Source of the DNA: Nemertoderma westbladi
Taxonomy: Eukaryota; Xenacoelomorpha; Nemertodermatida; Nemertodermatidae
Direction of reading: 5' to 3'
DNA length: 61,204 nucleotides
NCBI GenBank assembly: GCA_032718475.1
Contig: JAUCBJ010009128.1
Location: 1 to 61,204, forward strand
The notes below the pieces were generated by a model. It searched no databases and was not told the DNA's origin. It saw only the letters and a program-made list of their open reading frames with translations. Positions 44,601 to 56,781 of the stretch are shown piece after piece. Position numbers and translations under genes: made by a program. The number at the start of each line of letters is the position of its first letter. Positions within the stretch are counted from its first letter, which is position 1.

Positions 44601-45011
44601 TATTGATAGCAATGTGTTACATTGAAACTAATAGACCTCACGGTTAATTTATCAACAAATAATATTGGTAGACTAATTTTTAAAATGTTATCCCAAGAAG
44701 AATATATATGTTTATTGAAAAACAATTAAAATAAATATAGATGTTATGAAAATCACTAAATAATAAATAAAGTAATAAAATGTAAATTGTCGATTCTTTG
44801 AATTCAAGCAAACATGGTAGGCAAACAAAACATACCGGTAGGCAAACATACCGGTAGGCAAATACAGTATACTGGTAGGCTACTCTACATAAATTACAGT
44901 TGGTATTTTTCCTAAGTTAATTTAAACTAGTGTTTTTTTTAGCGCAAGTTCTGTGTCAATTGTAATAATATCAGTCAATCCCTACGCATGTGTAGGTATG
45001 TATACCAACGT

Positions 45012-45362
45012 CTATACGCTGACCAATAGGAAGGCGATTATTCCGCAACCAATAAGGACGTTGGCTGGGAGAAACTTGGCCGAACCCGAAACCGGTGGGA
45101 AGTTGTACTTGTTGCAGTAATCGGCGCGGTCACAACAGCTGATGGTGCAATCCATATCCGCATCTTTCCAAATTCCCATATCTTCGAACGTCTTGAGATT
45201 GGTTTCGATGGACGCAGTGAACTCGGCTGGGCACTTCTCAGCAGCTACGAACTGTGGACACGGGCCGGGCATATATCTGGTGCACATTCCCAACACCATC
45301 TCCATCTTCATTTTGATGTTCATTGCTCCCGGTAACTTCCCGTCAATCCAGGCGTTCGCAGT
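45012..45362 (-). CDS. Ly6-like gene exon 3 (Ly6 domain and GPI signal)
   Basis: Acceptor AATCTTTCAG; 117 codons including stop. Begins TANAWIDGKLPGAMNIKM, then GMCTRYMPGPCPQF, KCPAEFTASIETNL, DCTISCCDRADYCN, and ends with PANVLIGCGIIAFLLVSV. The CC-x5-CN end and hydrophobic tail are diagnostic of the Ly6/uPAR superfamily with a GPI signal. Confidence 0.82.
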   Translation of the reverse strand, partial: TANAWIDGKLPGAMNIKMKMEMVLGMCTRYMPGPCPQFVAAEKCPAEFTASIETNLKTFEDMGIWKDADMDCTISCCDRADYCNKYNFPPVSGSAKFLPANVLIGCGIIAFLLVSV

Positions 45363-48300
45363 CTGAAAGATTAATAACTTTGCTTAATAATAATTACTTT
45401 TATTCACCAAAATGTCCTTCTTTACTGATTTATAACCAACTTTTCAGGAATAAATATTTGCTCATATTTTCCGACAAATGCTGTACATGGATGGAAGGAA
45501 AATTTAGGTTCAAGTAAATTTTTATGGATAATGAAAAACGCAACAGCTGATATGTTTTCCAATAAATAGCGGACTTTCAAGAACCGTGTTCTCATATTGC
45601 TGTACACCTGCTGCTGCTACCGGTACGTATCATCATCAATCAGCACCGGAATTCGTTGAATTTCTGTTATATCGACCTATGTAGCCTACTGGTTCTATCA
45701 TACATACCATTTAGCGACTATTATCAAGGACTTCTAGAACTTAGTATTACAGGCTCCAGCCTATATGACCCCGAAGGAATTTTATTTATGACTAAGCTAC
45801 CGTACATAGATGTTTAGTATAGATATTGGACATCAAATAAATTTGGGTAGACTTCACTAAATGGTTGCGCTCGTTTTTTAGGGGGTCTTAAACATAGCAA
45901 AACGGAGAAAATTGCCCATCATAGCAACTGCAAGCAAGCAAGTAGTGCATGTTGTTCCTTAGACTTGTTGATATATTGGTGGTAGACTCTTATCCAATGA
46001 CGCTAGGACTACTGCAAATGCATTATGTCCGTTTAAATCCCGTTGCTAAGGACATAAATACGAACGATAATGCTACAGTAACTTTTAAGGTCGTTTTCAC
46101 GTGGTTGCTTTGGTATTTTCAAAAAACTAAATATGCCATTAAATTCTTCATATCCAAAATAGTAATCTTTCATAAATTTTAACGCGTAATATATACTATA
46201 AGAGCTGTTGTTATGGTAATTTTCTCCGTTGCTATGTTTAAGACAACCTAAAAAACGAGCGCAACCATTTGGTGAAGTCTACCAAAATTGTTTTTAATGT
46301 CCCATATCTGTACTAAACATCTATGTAGGGTAGCTCAATCATATATAAAATTCCTACGGGGTCATAGGCTGGAACCTGTAATACTATGTCCTAGAAGTCT
46401 TTGCTATTATATTAGATTAATAATACTTTTACTTAAATATATTGAGAAATAATTGAGATACTGTACTAGCGTTTTGAATTTCCGTGTTTTTTTCCCTCGA
46501 ACAAATAAATGGTTTAACCATCAATTAATCAAATACAGTAGATGAGTATGTAGGTACAAGAGGTGGTCAATGTTGACGGTACTCGCAACAATTTCTATCA
46601 AATAAACTAACTTCGTTCTTAAATTACATTTTGATCCGCGACTTCCTTGTTTCTAACAAAATTTAATAAGTATTGTGATGTTATTTTTGCTGCTACTGTA
46701 TATATGATGAAAAGTTTGACAATTTTTATATAGTGAATTTAATTACAAAAATAGTTAATATTGCAACATACATGGCAGGCACTGCATCCCTCTTCGTACA
46801 TGATGGGTGGCAAAATTGATGCGATTATTTCGTTCATGATATCAACGAATATTCCGTTCCCTTTGTCCTCTTCTCTAAAGAGGTGCATCCTCACTGATGT
46901 GCCACTGAAACAGGTCATCGGCCCTCCTGTCGAGTTGCTTACTCCTGTCGAGTTGCTTACTCCTGTCGAGTTGCTTACTCCTGTCGAGTTGCTTACTCCT
47001 GTCGAGTTGCTTACTCCTGTCGAGTTGCTTACTCCTGTCGAGTTGCTTCCATAAGCGTCAGTCCCCTCACTTATTACCACAGGGTCTCCTGCAGCTGCAT
47101 CCTCTGCCACAGCTACGTCTGTAAAACATTATACAATCATAGTCCACACAGGAAAAAATCAAATAGTGTAAAGCTTATTGGGCAGAATATTCTGGCCCAA
47201 TTGTTCAATAAATCACCCTTCCTCTTCTGACCGTGTAACAAAAAACAATGAAAAGGCCATGCAACCTAACGAACTTTAGAGACCTGGGTGTTAGGCCATA
47301 CAACTTACCGAACTTTAGTTACCTGGGTGTTAGGTCATGCAACCCAACGAACATTAAATACCTGAGTGTTAGGCAATGAAACCTAACGAACATTAGAGAC
47401 CTGGGTGTTACGCCATACAACCCAACGAACATTAAATACCTGGGTGTTAGGCCAAGCAACCTAACGAACTTCTTTAGATACCTGGGTATTATGCCATCCA
47501 ACCTAACAAATTTTAGATACCTGGGTGTTAGGCATACAACCCAACGAACATTAAATACCTGGGTGTTCGGCCATGCAACCTAACAAACTTTAGAGACCTG
47601 GGTGTTAGGCCATACAACCCAACGAACATTAAATACCTGGGTGTTAGGCCATAACCTAACGAACTTTAGATACCTGGGTGTTAAGCCATACAAACAAAGG
47701 AACTTTAGATACCTTGGTGTTATGCCATGCAACCTAACGAATTTTAGATACCTGGCTGTTAGGCATACAACCCAACGAACATTAAATACCTGGGTGTTAG
47801 GCCATGCAACCTAACGAACTTTAGATACCTGGTTGTTAGGCCATACAATCTAACTAACTTTAGATACCTGGGTGTTAGGCCATACAATCCAACGGACATT
47901 AAATACCTGGGTGTTAGGCCATGCAATCTATCGAACTTTAGATACCTGGGTGTTAGGCTATACAACCTACCGAACTATAGATACCTGGGTGTTAGGCCAT
48001 GTAACCTAACGAACTTTAGATACCTGGGTGTTACGCCATACAACCTACCGAACTTTAGATACCTGGGTGTAAGGCCATCTAACCTAACGAACTTTAGATA
48101 CCTGGGTGTTAGGCCATACAACCTACCAAACTTTAGATACCTGGGTGTTAGGCCATACTACCTACCGAACTTTAGATACCTGGGTGTTAGCCATACAACC
48201 TACCGAACTTTAGATACCTGGGTGTTAGGCCATGCAACCTAACGAACTTTAGATACCTGGGTTTTAGCTGGTAGGCCATACAACCTACCGAACTTTAGAT

Positions 48301-51300
48301 ACCTGGGTGTTAGGCCATGCAACCTAACGAACTTTAGATACCTGGGTGTTACGCCATGCAACCTAACGAACTTTAGAGACCTGGGTGTTAGGCCATACAA
48401 CCTACCGAACTTTAGATACCTGGGTGTTAGAGGCCATACAACCTACCGAACTTTAGATACCTGGGTGTTAGGCCATACAACCTACCGAACATTAGATACC
48501 TGGGTGTTAGTCCGTACAACCCACCGAACTTTAGATACCTGGGTGTTAGGCCATACAACCTACCGAACATTAGATACCTGGGTGTTAGTCCGTACAACCC
48601 ACTGAACTTTAGATACCTGGGTGTTAGGCCATACAACCTACCAAACTTTAGATACCTGGGTGTTAGTCCGTACAACCTACCGAACTTTAGATACCTGGGT
48701 GTTAGAGGCCATACAACCTACCGAACTTTAGATACCTGGGTGTTAGGCCATACAACCTACCGAACTTTAGATACCTAGGTGTTAGGCCATACAACCTTCC
48801 GAACTTTAGATACCTGGGTGTTAGGCCATACAACCTACCGAACTTTAGATACCTGGGTGTTAGTCCTTACAACCTACCGAACTTTAGATACCTGGGTGTT
48901 AGAGGCCATACAACCTACCGAACTTTAGATACCTGGGTGTTAGCCATACAACCTACCGAACTTTAGATACCTGGGTGTTAGGACATGCAACCTACCGAAC
49001 TTTAGATACCTGGGTGTTAGGCCATGCAACCTAACGAACTTTAGATACCTGGGTTTTAGCTGGTAGGCCATACAACCTAACGAACTTTAGATTCCTGGGT
49101 GTTAGGACATGCAACCTAACGAACTTTAGATTCCTGGGTGTTAGGACATGCAACCTAACGAACTTTAGATACCTGGGTGTTAGGCCATACAACCTAACGA
49201 ACTTTAGATACCTGGGTGTTAGGACATACAACCTAACGAACTTTAGAGACCTGGGTGTTAGGCATACAACCCAACGAACATTAAATACCTGGGTGTTAGG
49301 CCATGCAACCTAACGAACTTTGATACCTGGTTGTTAGGCCATACAATCTAACTAACTTTAGATACCTGGGTGTTAGGCCATACAACCCAACGGACATTAA
49401 ATACCTGGGTGTTAGGCCATGCAATCTAACGAACTTTAGATACCTGGGTGTTAGGCTATACAACCTACCGAACTATAGATACCTGGGTGTTAGGCCATAC
49501 AACCTACCGAACTTTAGATACCTGGGTGTTAGGCCATACAACCTACCAAACTTTAGATACCTGGGTGTTAGTCCGTACAACCTACCGAACTTTAGATACC
49601 TGGGTGTTAGGCCATACAACCTACCAAACTTTAGATACCTGGGTGTTAGGCCATACAACCTACCGAACTTTAGATACCTAGGTGTTAGGCCATACAACCT
49701 ACCGAACTTTAGATACCTGGGTGTTAGGCCATACAACCTACCGAACTTTAGATACCTGGGTGTTAGTCCTTACAACCTACCGAACTTTAGATACCTGGGT
49801 GTTAGAGGCCATACAACCTACCGAACTTTAGATACCTGGGTGTTAGGACATGCAACCTACCGAACTTTAGATACATGGGTGTTACAGTAGGCCATACAAC
49901 CTACCGAACTTTAGATACCTGGGTGTTAGGCCATACAACCTACCGAACTTTAGATACCTGGGTGTTAGTCCTTACAACCTACCGAACTTTAGATACCTGG
50001 GTGTTAGAGGCCATACAACCTACCGAACTTTAGATACCTGGGTGTTAGGACATGCAACCTACCGAACTTTAGATACATGGGTGTTACAGTAGGCCATACA
50101 ACCTACCGAACTTTAGATACATGGGTGTTACAGTAGGCCATACAACCTACCGAACTTTAGATACCTGGGTGTTACAGTAGGCCATACAACCTACCGAACT
50201 TTAGATACCTGGGTGTTAGAGGCCATACAACCTACCGAACTTTAGATACCTGGGTGTTAGGACATGCAACCTACCGAACTTTAGATACATGGGTGTTACA
50301 GTAGGCCATACAACCTACCGAACTTTAGATACCTGGATGTTAGGACATACAACCTAACGAACTTTAGAGACCTGGGTGTTAGGCATACAACCCAACGAAC
50401 ATTAAATACCTGGGTGTTAGGCCATGCAACCTAACGAACTTTGATACCTGGTTGTTAGGCCATACAATCTCACTAACTTTAGATACCTGGGTGTTAGGCC
50501 ATACAACCCAACGGACATTAAATACCTGGGTGTTAGGCCATGCAATCTAACGAACTTTAGATACCTGGGTGTTAGGCTATACAACCTACCGAACTATAGA
50601 TACCTGGGTGTTAGGCCATGTAACCTAACGAACTTTAGATACCTGGGTGTTACGCCATACAACCTACCGAACTTTAGATACCTGGGTGTTAGGTCATCTA
50701 ACCTAACGAACTTTAGATACCTGGGTGTTAGGCCATACAACCTACCGAACTTTAGATACCTGGGTGTTAGGCCATACAACCTACCGAACTTTAGATACCT
50801 GGGTGTTAGCCATACAACCCACCGAACTTTAGATACCTGGGTGTTAGGCCATACAACCTACCGAACTTTAGATACCTGGGTGTTAGTCCATGCAATCTAA
50901 CGAACTTTAGATACCTGGGTGTTAGGCCATACAACCCACCGAACTTTAGATACCTGGGTGTTAGGCCATACAACCTACCGAACTTTAGATACCTGGGTGT
51001 TAGGCCATACAACCTACCGAACTTTAGATACCTGGGTGTTAGTCCGTACAACCTACCGAACTTTAGATACCTGGATGTTAGAGGCCATACAACCTACCGA
51101 ACTTTAGATACCTGGGTGTTAGGCCATACAACCTACCGAACTTTAGATACCTGGGTGTTAGGCCATACAACCTACCGAACTTTAGATACCTGGGTGTTAG
51201 GCCATACAACCTATCGAACTTTCGATACCTGGGTGTTAGGCCATACAACCTACCGAACTTTAGATACCTGGGTGTTACTCCGTACAACCTACCGAACTTT

Positions 51301-53024
51301 AGATACCTGGGTGTTAGGACATGCAACCTACCGAACTTTAGATACCTGGGTGTTACGGTAGGCCATACAACCTACCGAACTTTAGATACCTGGGTGTTAG
51401 AGGCCATACAACCTACCGAACTTTAGATACCTGGGTGTTACAGTAGGCCATACAACCTACCGAACTTTAGATACCTGGGTGTTAGGACATACAACCTAAC
51501 GAACTTTAGAGACCTGGGTGTTAGGCATACAACCCAACGAACATTAAATACCTGGGTGTTAGGCCATGCAACCTAACGAACTTTAGATACCTGGTTGTTA
51601 GGCCATACAATCTAACTAACTTTAGATACCTGGGTGTTAGGCCATACAACCCAACGGACATTAAATACCTGGGTGTTAGGCCATGCAATCTAACAAACTT
51701 TAGATACCTGGGTGTTAGGCTATACAACCTACCGAACTATAGATACCTGGGTGTTAGGCCATGTAACCTAACGAACTTTAGATACCTGGGTGTTACGCCA
51801 TACAACCTACCGAACTTTAGATACCTGGGTGTTAGCCATACTACCTACCGAACTTTAGATACCTGGGTGTTAGCCATACAACCTACCGAACTTTAGATAC
51901 CTGGGTGTTAGGCCATACAACCTACCGAACTTTAGATACCTGGGTGTTAGTCCGTACAACCCACCGAACTTTAGATACCTGGGTGTTAGGCCATACAACC
52001 TACCGAACTTTAGATACCTGGGTGTTAGGCCATACAACCTACCGAACTTTAGATACCTGGGTGTTAGTCCGTACAACCTACCGAACTTTAGATACCTGGG
52101 TGTTAGAGGCCATACAACCTACCGAACTTTAGATACCTGGGTGTTAGGCCATACAACCTACCGAACTTTAGATACCTGGGTGTTAGGCCAAACAACCTAC
52201 CGAACTTTAGATACCTGGGTGTTAGGCCATACAACCTACCGAACTTTAGAGACCTGGGTGTTAGGCCATACAACCGAACGAACTTTAGAATATGAATAAC
52301 ATTTAGCTATTGTGGCTGAATTAAAATTTTAATTACTTTTCGTTACGGACTCAGATAATTATGTAGGCCAAATGTAAAATTTTGGAAATTTGGAATATAC
52401 AATTGAATAACTAAATGCTACACTGTCAATATTAACAATTTTATCATTAATAGCTTCTAATAAATTTTGAATTTGCTCTTATTCCGACAATTTCAATGGT
52501 AATAAAATTATGCTAAAAATGACATGGATTAATTTCCTACAAAATTATACATAAGTAAGAAATTTCCACATATTTATGAATGAAAAACCATCTGTTACCA
52601 CCAAAAATTTTAAAAATCCGTAATTTTTTACAAAAATGCCATTCTTTCACTTCTTTTTGATAACATATTATGCTTATTAGATCACTTCAAATCGAGGTCT
52701 CCTCTCTCCAGCCGGCTGTCATAGAACAATAGCAAGTACATGCTGATCAATTCTACGATGGTAGTGGCCAGCAACTCTCATACCTAGTGCCTGCAGGGTG
52801 ATGTGGACTTTGGTAATTCTATGACAATATCGAGATTGTACAATACCTCGTATAAAGCTTGCGCTGACCAAGTGGCATAGAAAATGAGTCCGGTATTATA
52901 ATTTTGTATTTAATTAAGAAATAGCGAAGTGCGGTAATTAGTTTTACGACTATATATATATACCTGTGAGATGAACCAATATCATCAGCGACAGCAAACC
53001 TATAAAACAAGTAAACGACTGCAT
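45012..53024 (-). CDS. Ly6/uPAR-like GPI-anchored protein with NSTG repeats (3 exons)
   Basis: Proposed join on the minus strand: 53,024-52,964, 47,118-46,895, 45,362-45,012, which is 636 nt, 211 residues plus stop, with phases fitting at both junctions. Layout: signal peptide (1-20), a short acidic segment, seven NSTG-type repeats, a Ly6-like domain starting MTCFSGTS and closing with the hallmark CTISCCDRADYCN, a small-residue stretch (SGS) and a hydrophobic C-terminus typical of a GPI signal. Ly6 proteins are extracellular, disulfide-rich and often GPI-anchored; ligand and role are unknown. Eight cysteines follow MTC inclusive, two fewer than the ten-cysteine form. The exon 2 donor is the weakest call (see finding on the readthrough end). 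Confidence 0.68.
45718..46410. mobile_element. hAT-like MITE in intron 2 of the Ly6-like gene
   Basis: Element 45,725-46,403 (679 bp). It begins CAAGGACTTCTAG and ends with the inverse of CAAAGACTTCTAG. Arms of about 200 bp (to about 45,925 and from about 46,205) are inverted copies, sharing for example CCTATATGACCCCG / CGGGGTCATAGG and GGTTGCGCTCGTTTTTTAGG. CTATTAT flanks both sides (45,718-45,724 and 46,404-46,410). CA-starting ends and a 7-8 bp duplication suggest hAT; no transposase is inside. Confidence 0.75.
46895..47118 (-). CDS. Ly6-like gene exon 2 (NSTG repeat and first Cys)
   Basis: Acceptor TTTTACAG. Encodes DVAVAEDAAAGDPVVISEGT, then DAYGSNSTG and six further VSNSTG units, then GPMTCFSGTS. 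Proposed donor is ACATCA/GTGAGG at 46,894, phase 0, which joins exactly to exon 3. Each NST is an N-glycosylation sequon, giving seven closely spaced sites and a likely glycan-covered stalk. Without this splice the frame runs to a TAA at 46,739-46,741. Confidence 0.62.
46931..47048 (-). repeat. 18-bp coding repeat (NSTG units)
   Basis: GAGTTGCTTACTCCTGTC on the plus strand, about seven copies, in frame inside exon 2 of the Ly6-like gene. Copies are identical at DNA level, pointing to recent expansion or homogenisation and likely length variation between individuals. Confidence 0.92.
47250..52288. repeat. 39-bp minisatellite, about 5 kb, filling intron 1 of the Ly6-like gene
   Basis: Unit of 39 bp: TTAGGCCATACAACCTACCG then AACTTTAGATACCTGGGTG, roughly 130 copies, with common variants (AACCTAACG, CCAACGAACATTAAA, GTCCGTACAAC, inserted CAGTA or GA). 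Because 39 is divisible by 3, both strands show long spurious 13-residue repeat peptides. A composite marker block recurs at 47,761, 49,260, 50,381 and 51,523, showing higher-order duplication. Confidence 0.96.
52964..53024 (-). CDS. Ly6-like gene exon 1 (signal peptide)
   Basis: ATG at 53,024-53,022; encodes MQSFTCFIGLLSLMILVHLT, a short hydrophobic leader, then one base before donor CACAG/GTATAT. The G joins AC of exon 2 to give Asp. The frame, length and hydrophobicity fit a signal-peptide exon. Confidence 0.7.
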
Positions 53025-53104
53025 GATTCTAAAATCCGGAGTCTGACAGGTTTACTTTTATGTAAAGTATTGTTCTGTGATGACAAATAATAATAATGCT
53101 TGAA

Positions 53105-53112
53105 TTTAAATA
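53105..53112 (-). promoter_or_regulatory. Possible TATA-like element of the Ly6-like gene
   Basis: TATTTAAA on the minus strand about 80 bases upstream of the exon 1 ATG, preceded by GGTGTGGC. Position is plausible for a core promoter, but AT-rich DNA makes chance matches common. Confidence 0.2.
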
Positions 53113-55330
53113 AGCCACACCTATATATTTGTATTGTTTTTAATAAATTTTCAAGCAATATCGTGCCAAATAAAGATTTTCATTAGTGATCTATTGATAT
53201 ATAAAGTGTAGTGATGGGGACGTTTGTTTTGCGGCATAGGTCATACCAACACAATTACTAATTATTAGTATAGAGTTATTTCGTAAAGTAATTAGTGTGC
53301 CATTGCAATTAAATATTATAGTGGGAACTACATACTTGCATTATAAGGATTCTGGCAAATTCACAATAAATTTGTGAGCCATTGTGATTCAATACAATTA
53401 TATACAGTAATCTATAGGTTACAGTATATATATATATACTCATATAGGTTAAGAATTCCATTGCAAACTACTTATAACCTGACCTTTAACAAACTTGGCG
53501 AGTATAGTGTAAGTCAGTAAAGGTGCCATTTGGCACTGGAAAATGGAAAATACAAAATGTTACATGGCAACCATATTGCATCCCTTACACTAAACCAGTA
53601 CAGTTGTAGTACATTTTGTGTCTGAAACAATACCTAAAGGCACAGCTTCTTCAACCCCGGGCAATGAGACGTCATCTACTACTAGGGTGTATATTACATG
53701 TAGGTTATAAAAATGTTAAAAGCAACACATTTATATTTGCACCTAGTAGGATCAACATTAGTACTTAAATTAAAGATTAAATTCGTTACGAAATTCGCAC
53801 ATATATCAACCACATATTGCAACCCGATAATACAGTATTAGGACAATAACAACACATCGTCCGCAAATGCGAGACAACCAATAGAGCGCGCAAGTATAAC
53901 TTATTGTATTAAACCAGATATTGAACACATGATATTGACAAATATTATTTTGCGATGGGAAAGTCCAATGGCAATGCATATACAATGCTTCAAATGTTAA
54001 TTCAGAATATCATTTGATTTTTCCTATAAAAAATCGCATTCTATAAAAAAAGGTATCGAAAGAACTCACTTAACCGTTTCTGGCCTCAGGCAGAATAGTG
54101 GCAAAATGTGCTGCTTTAATATTATTTTGTATCGAGTAACTTTATTATTTTCGTTCAAAGTTTATGAACGAAATATTTGCCTTTAGGGTGAGTGAATCTG
54201 TTGCCAGATAATTATTGAGGTTGAGATTCGGCTATATCTACTCTGAGTACCCCGAAGGAACGCGGTGCGGTCTGTAATGTGGACGCGCGCCCCAGTGAGC
54301 GTAATCTCTCGGCGTACTGGTTCCCTGCCTAATTCTTACATATATCTAATGTTGGACGTATTGACCGGTTGTTGGTTGCGGACAATAACCGTGGCAAGCT
54401 GACGCAGACCTGTACTGCAGTAGTAGCGCGGTCACAGCTGCCGTACCTGGGACAATGGGGTGCGCCGTGCAGCCCTGGCACGTTGCCTAGTGCGTGGCGT
54501 AGGGAACAGGCCAGGTTTAAGGGGACTCTAATAATACTACATTTACTTATACCTTATAAAGAACATCGATTACTGCATGATAGATCAATGAATTCTTATT
54601 ACGAGCAGAATCGAACACGAGTTCATGAATTATAAGCTGTTATATTAGGAATAATTATTAATCTCGAGAATAACAGCTCTAATAAAGTTGTCAAGTAATC
54701 AATCCTGGCGGCGTAAAGTTTACGCCGTAAACTAATGCCAACCAAACAACGTATACCAAAAGGTACTAATTAATGGCGGTGTGTACAGTATAACGAGTAC
54801 AGACGACCTTTAAATTACATCAAATGTGCAGTAATCTAGGACATTAGCACCAAATTGTTCTACCACGAATTTGGATGAAGAAAACATTCCGGAATCTGTT
54901 ATTTATATATTAAATAACGTATTAATGTTCTACAACAATCTCTTATGTTTTAGGATAAACTTTTTTGTTCTAGAACATATTTATTTGTATAAATGAAACT
55001 TCAAGGACAAATATTTCCACTCTAGACAATATTAACGAAAAATTATTGATTTTTTAGTTGTAACCTTTAACAATCTACCGGTAACGATACTTCAAACAAA
55101 GTTACGCGTGTTATATAAATATATTTTTATTAACACCCATTTTTCGTTTTTGTATTCTCACTATCACTATTACGTACACTAAATCAAGGATGACACATAC
55201 ACAGGAATGCTACATCGGGCTCAATGTGTCTCACCTTCTCTTTCATGATATTTATTACTGTACTGTATATATTTATATATATATAAGTTTGTGAATATAG
55301 GAGACTATCTAGCTATCTAAACACATCCAA
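53113..55330. other. Non-coding stretch with a CpG-rich patch
   Basis: Mostly AT-rich with no supported gene. A CpG-rich patch at about 54,240-54,520 stands out and is open for 88 codons on the plus strand without a recognisable domain; it could be a promoter or first exon. A perfect 9-1-9 palindrome (CGGCGTAAAGTTTACGCCG) lies at 54,709-54,727. Confidence 0.35.
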
Positions 55331-55334
55331 AACA

Positions 55335-55515
55335 GAGTTAAAACAACGTATTGAGTTAAAACAACGTATTGAGTTAAAACAACGTATTGAGTTAAAACAA
55401 CGTATTGAGTTAAAACAACGTATTGAGTTAAAACAACGTATTGAGTTAAAACAACGTATTGAGTTAAAACAACGTATTGAGTTAAAACAACGTATTGAGT
55501 TAAAACAACGGATAT
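55335..55515. repeat. 18-bp minisatellite, about 10 copies
   Basis: Unit GAGTTAAAACAACGTATT repeated almost perfectly; the last copy is diverged. The in-frame peptide on the minus strand (VVLTQY units) is a repeat artefact. Confidence 0.95.
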
Positions 55516-55554
55516 AGTTAAATGAATTGTATGTAGTTGAGCTGTTAATGCAAC

Positions 55555-55993
55555 TTTAATGAATGATATTGTAATTAGTTGTTTAGAAGTGGAAAAAATG
55601 AGAAAGCGCGTCACCGGGGGTTGAACCAGTGCTATACGTACGTTTCGTCCTATCAGGCCTCTTCAGTAGCGCTAATAGGTTCAGCCACTACCCCCTGACA
55701 TTCACCTTTCTATTTATTCCACTTCTACTGAACAGGCTGTCTTTAGTTGCATATCCTTTCTCTAACAGCGGACCTACCGGCCTTAAGTATGTTAGAGTGA
55801 AATAGGAGGGAAGTACAAATAAATATTAATAATTCAGAAATGAATTTATTCAGGGGAGAGTGGCTGAACCTATTAGCGCTACTGAAGAGGCCTGATAGGC
55901 CGAAGCGTACGTATAGCACTAGTTCAACCCCCGGTGACGCGCTTTCTCATTTTTTCCATTTCTGAACAACTTATTACAATACCATTCATTAAA
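55555..55993. mobile_element. 439-bp foldback (TIR) element with TTAA ends
   Basis: Arms of about 135 bp, 55,555-55,690 and 55,860-55,993, are inverted copies; the inner part reads GTGGCTGAACCTATTAGCGC on the right and its inverse on the left. The arms include CTGAAGAGGCCTGATAGGCC and a GTTCAACCCCCGGTGACGCG segment. TTAA is at both outer ends, compatible with a TTAA-specific (piggyBac-like) target, though TTAA could also be part of the repeat. No coding capacity. Confidence 0.75.
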
Positions 55994-56781
55994 TAGTTAG
56001 TTGGTATTATTTAGAAGTGTTGGGATGAGTTTCGAAATGGCAACTGGCAACACTGCGATTGTAGTTGTACGCTATTCAGTAACAGTGGTAAGGCCATTCA
56101 ACATTCCTTTGGCTTACAGACTCAAACCCCTAATTAGTAAGTAATTGGCGGATCAGTGTTATTTGTGACCAATGGGCACCTGTCGCCCAATCAATACCTT
56201 GGGATGCAGTTGGTGGGGGGATGCCCAATCAATGGCCTCATTACCGAATCAGGAAACGTCATTTTCCGATACTGGCCAACCTAAAAGTATAGTTACAAAA
56301 CTGTATATTAATTGGGCTACTACTGTACTGTAAGGTTCTCGATAGGTTTTCGTCATTAACGTTTGAGTTTTGTGTAAGAGGGTCCGAGAGGCGTCAATAG
56401 AAACCACGCCGGTACATTCGTCCCAAAGAAACATAAATCAATGCGGAGTGGGTTGACTCTAAATTTATTCAAAAGATACTTGATAGCACCTGGTCCTGTT
56501 ATCGACTATTTGCGTGAAGTCGTCCAGATTTCCTCTATGTGATGCAGCTATGCGATTGGTCTGGTACTCGCCCCCTTACAAAGCCGTTGACTTTGACTTT
56601 TTGCTGGACCTGGACATGTCATTCATTGATTGGCACTGCGGGCCTGCACAATTGGATATGTAATAACTACATGTACTGAGAATAAAAATGCATTCTGCTT
56701 TATTTATGTATTCTGCTACATTATTTAAAAATAGGTTTGGTTGTAAAGGACAATATACAATGACGTGTAAGCTGAACGGTT

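Noticed and set aside
47250-52288. Many open frames encoding 13-residue repeats on both strands
   Set aside because: They follow from a 39-bp unit divisible by 3 without stops. They lie in an intron, and indels break every frame.
55309-55614. 101-codon minus-strand frame with VVLTQY repeats
   Set aside because: Product of the 18-bp minisatellite.
55605-55690. tRNA gene or pseudogene
   Set aside because: A T-arm-like segment exists, but no acceptor stem or anticodon arm can be folded around it.
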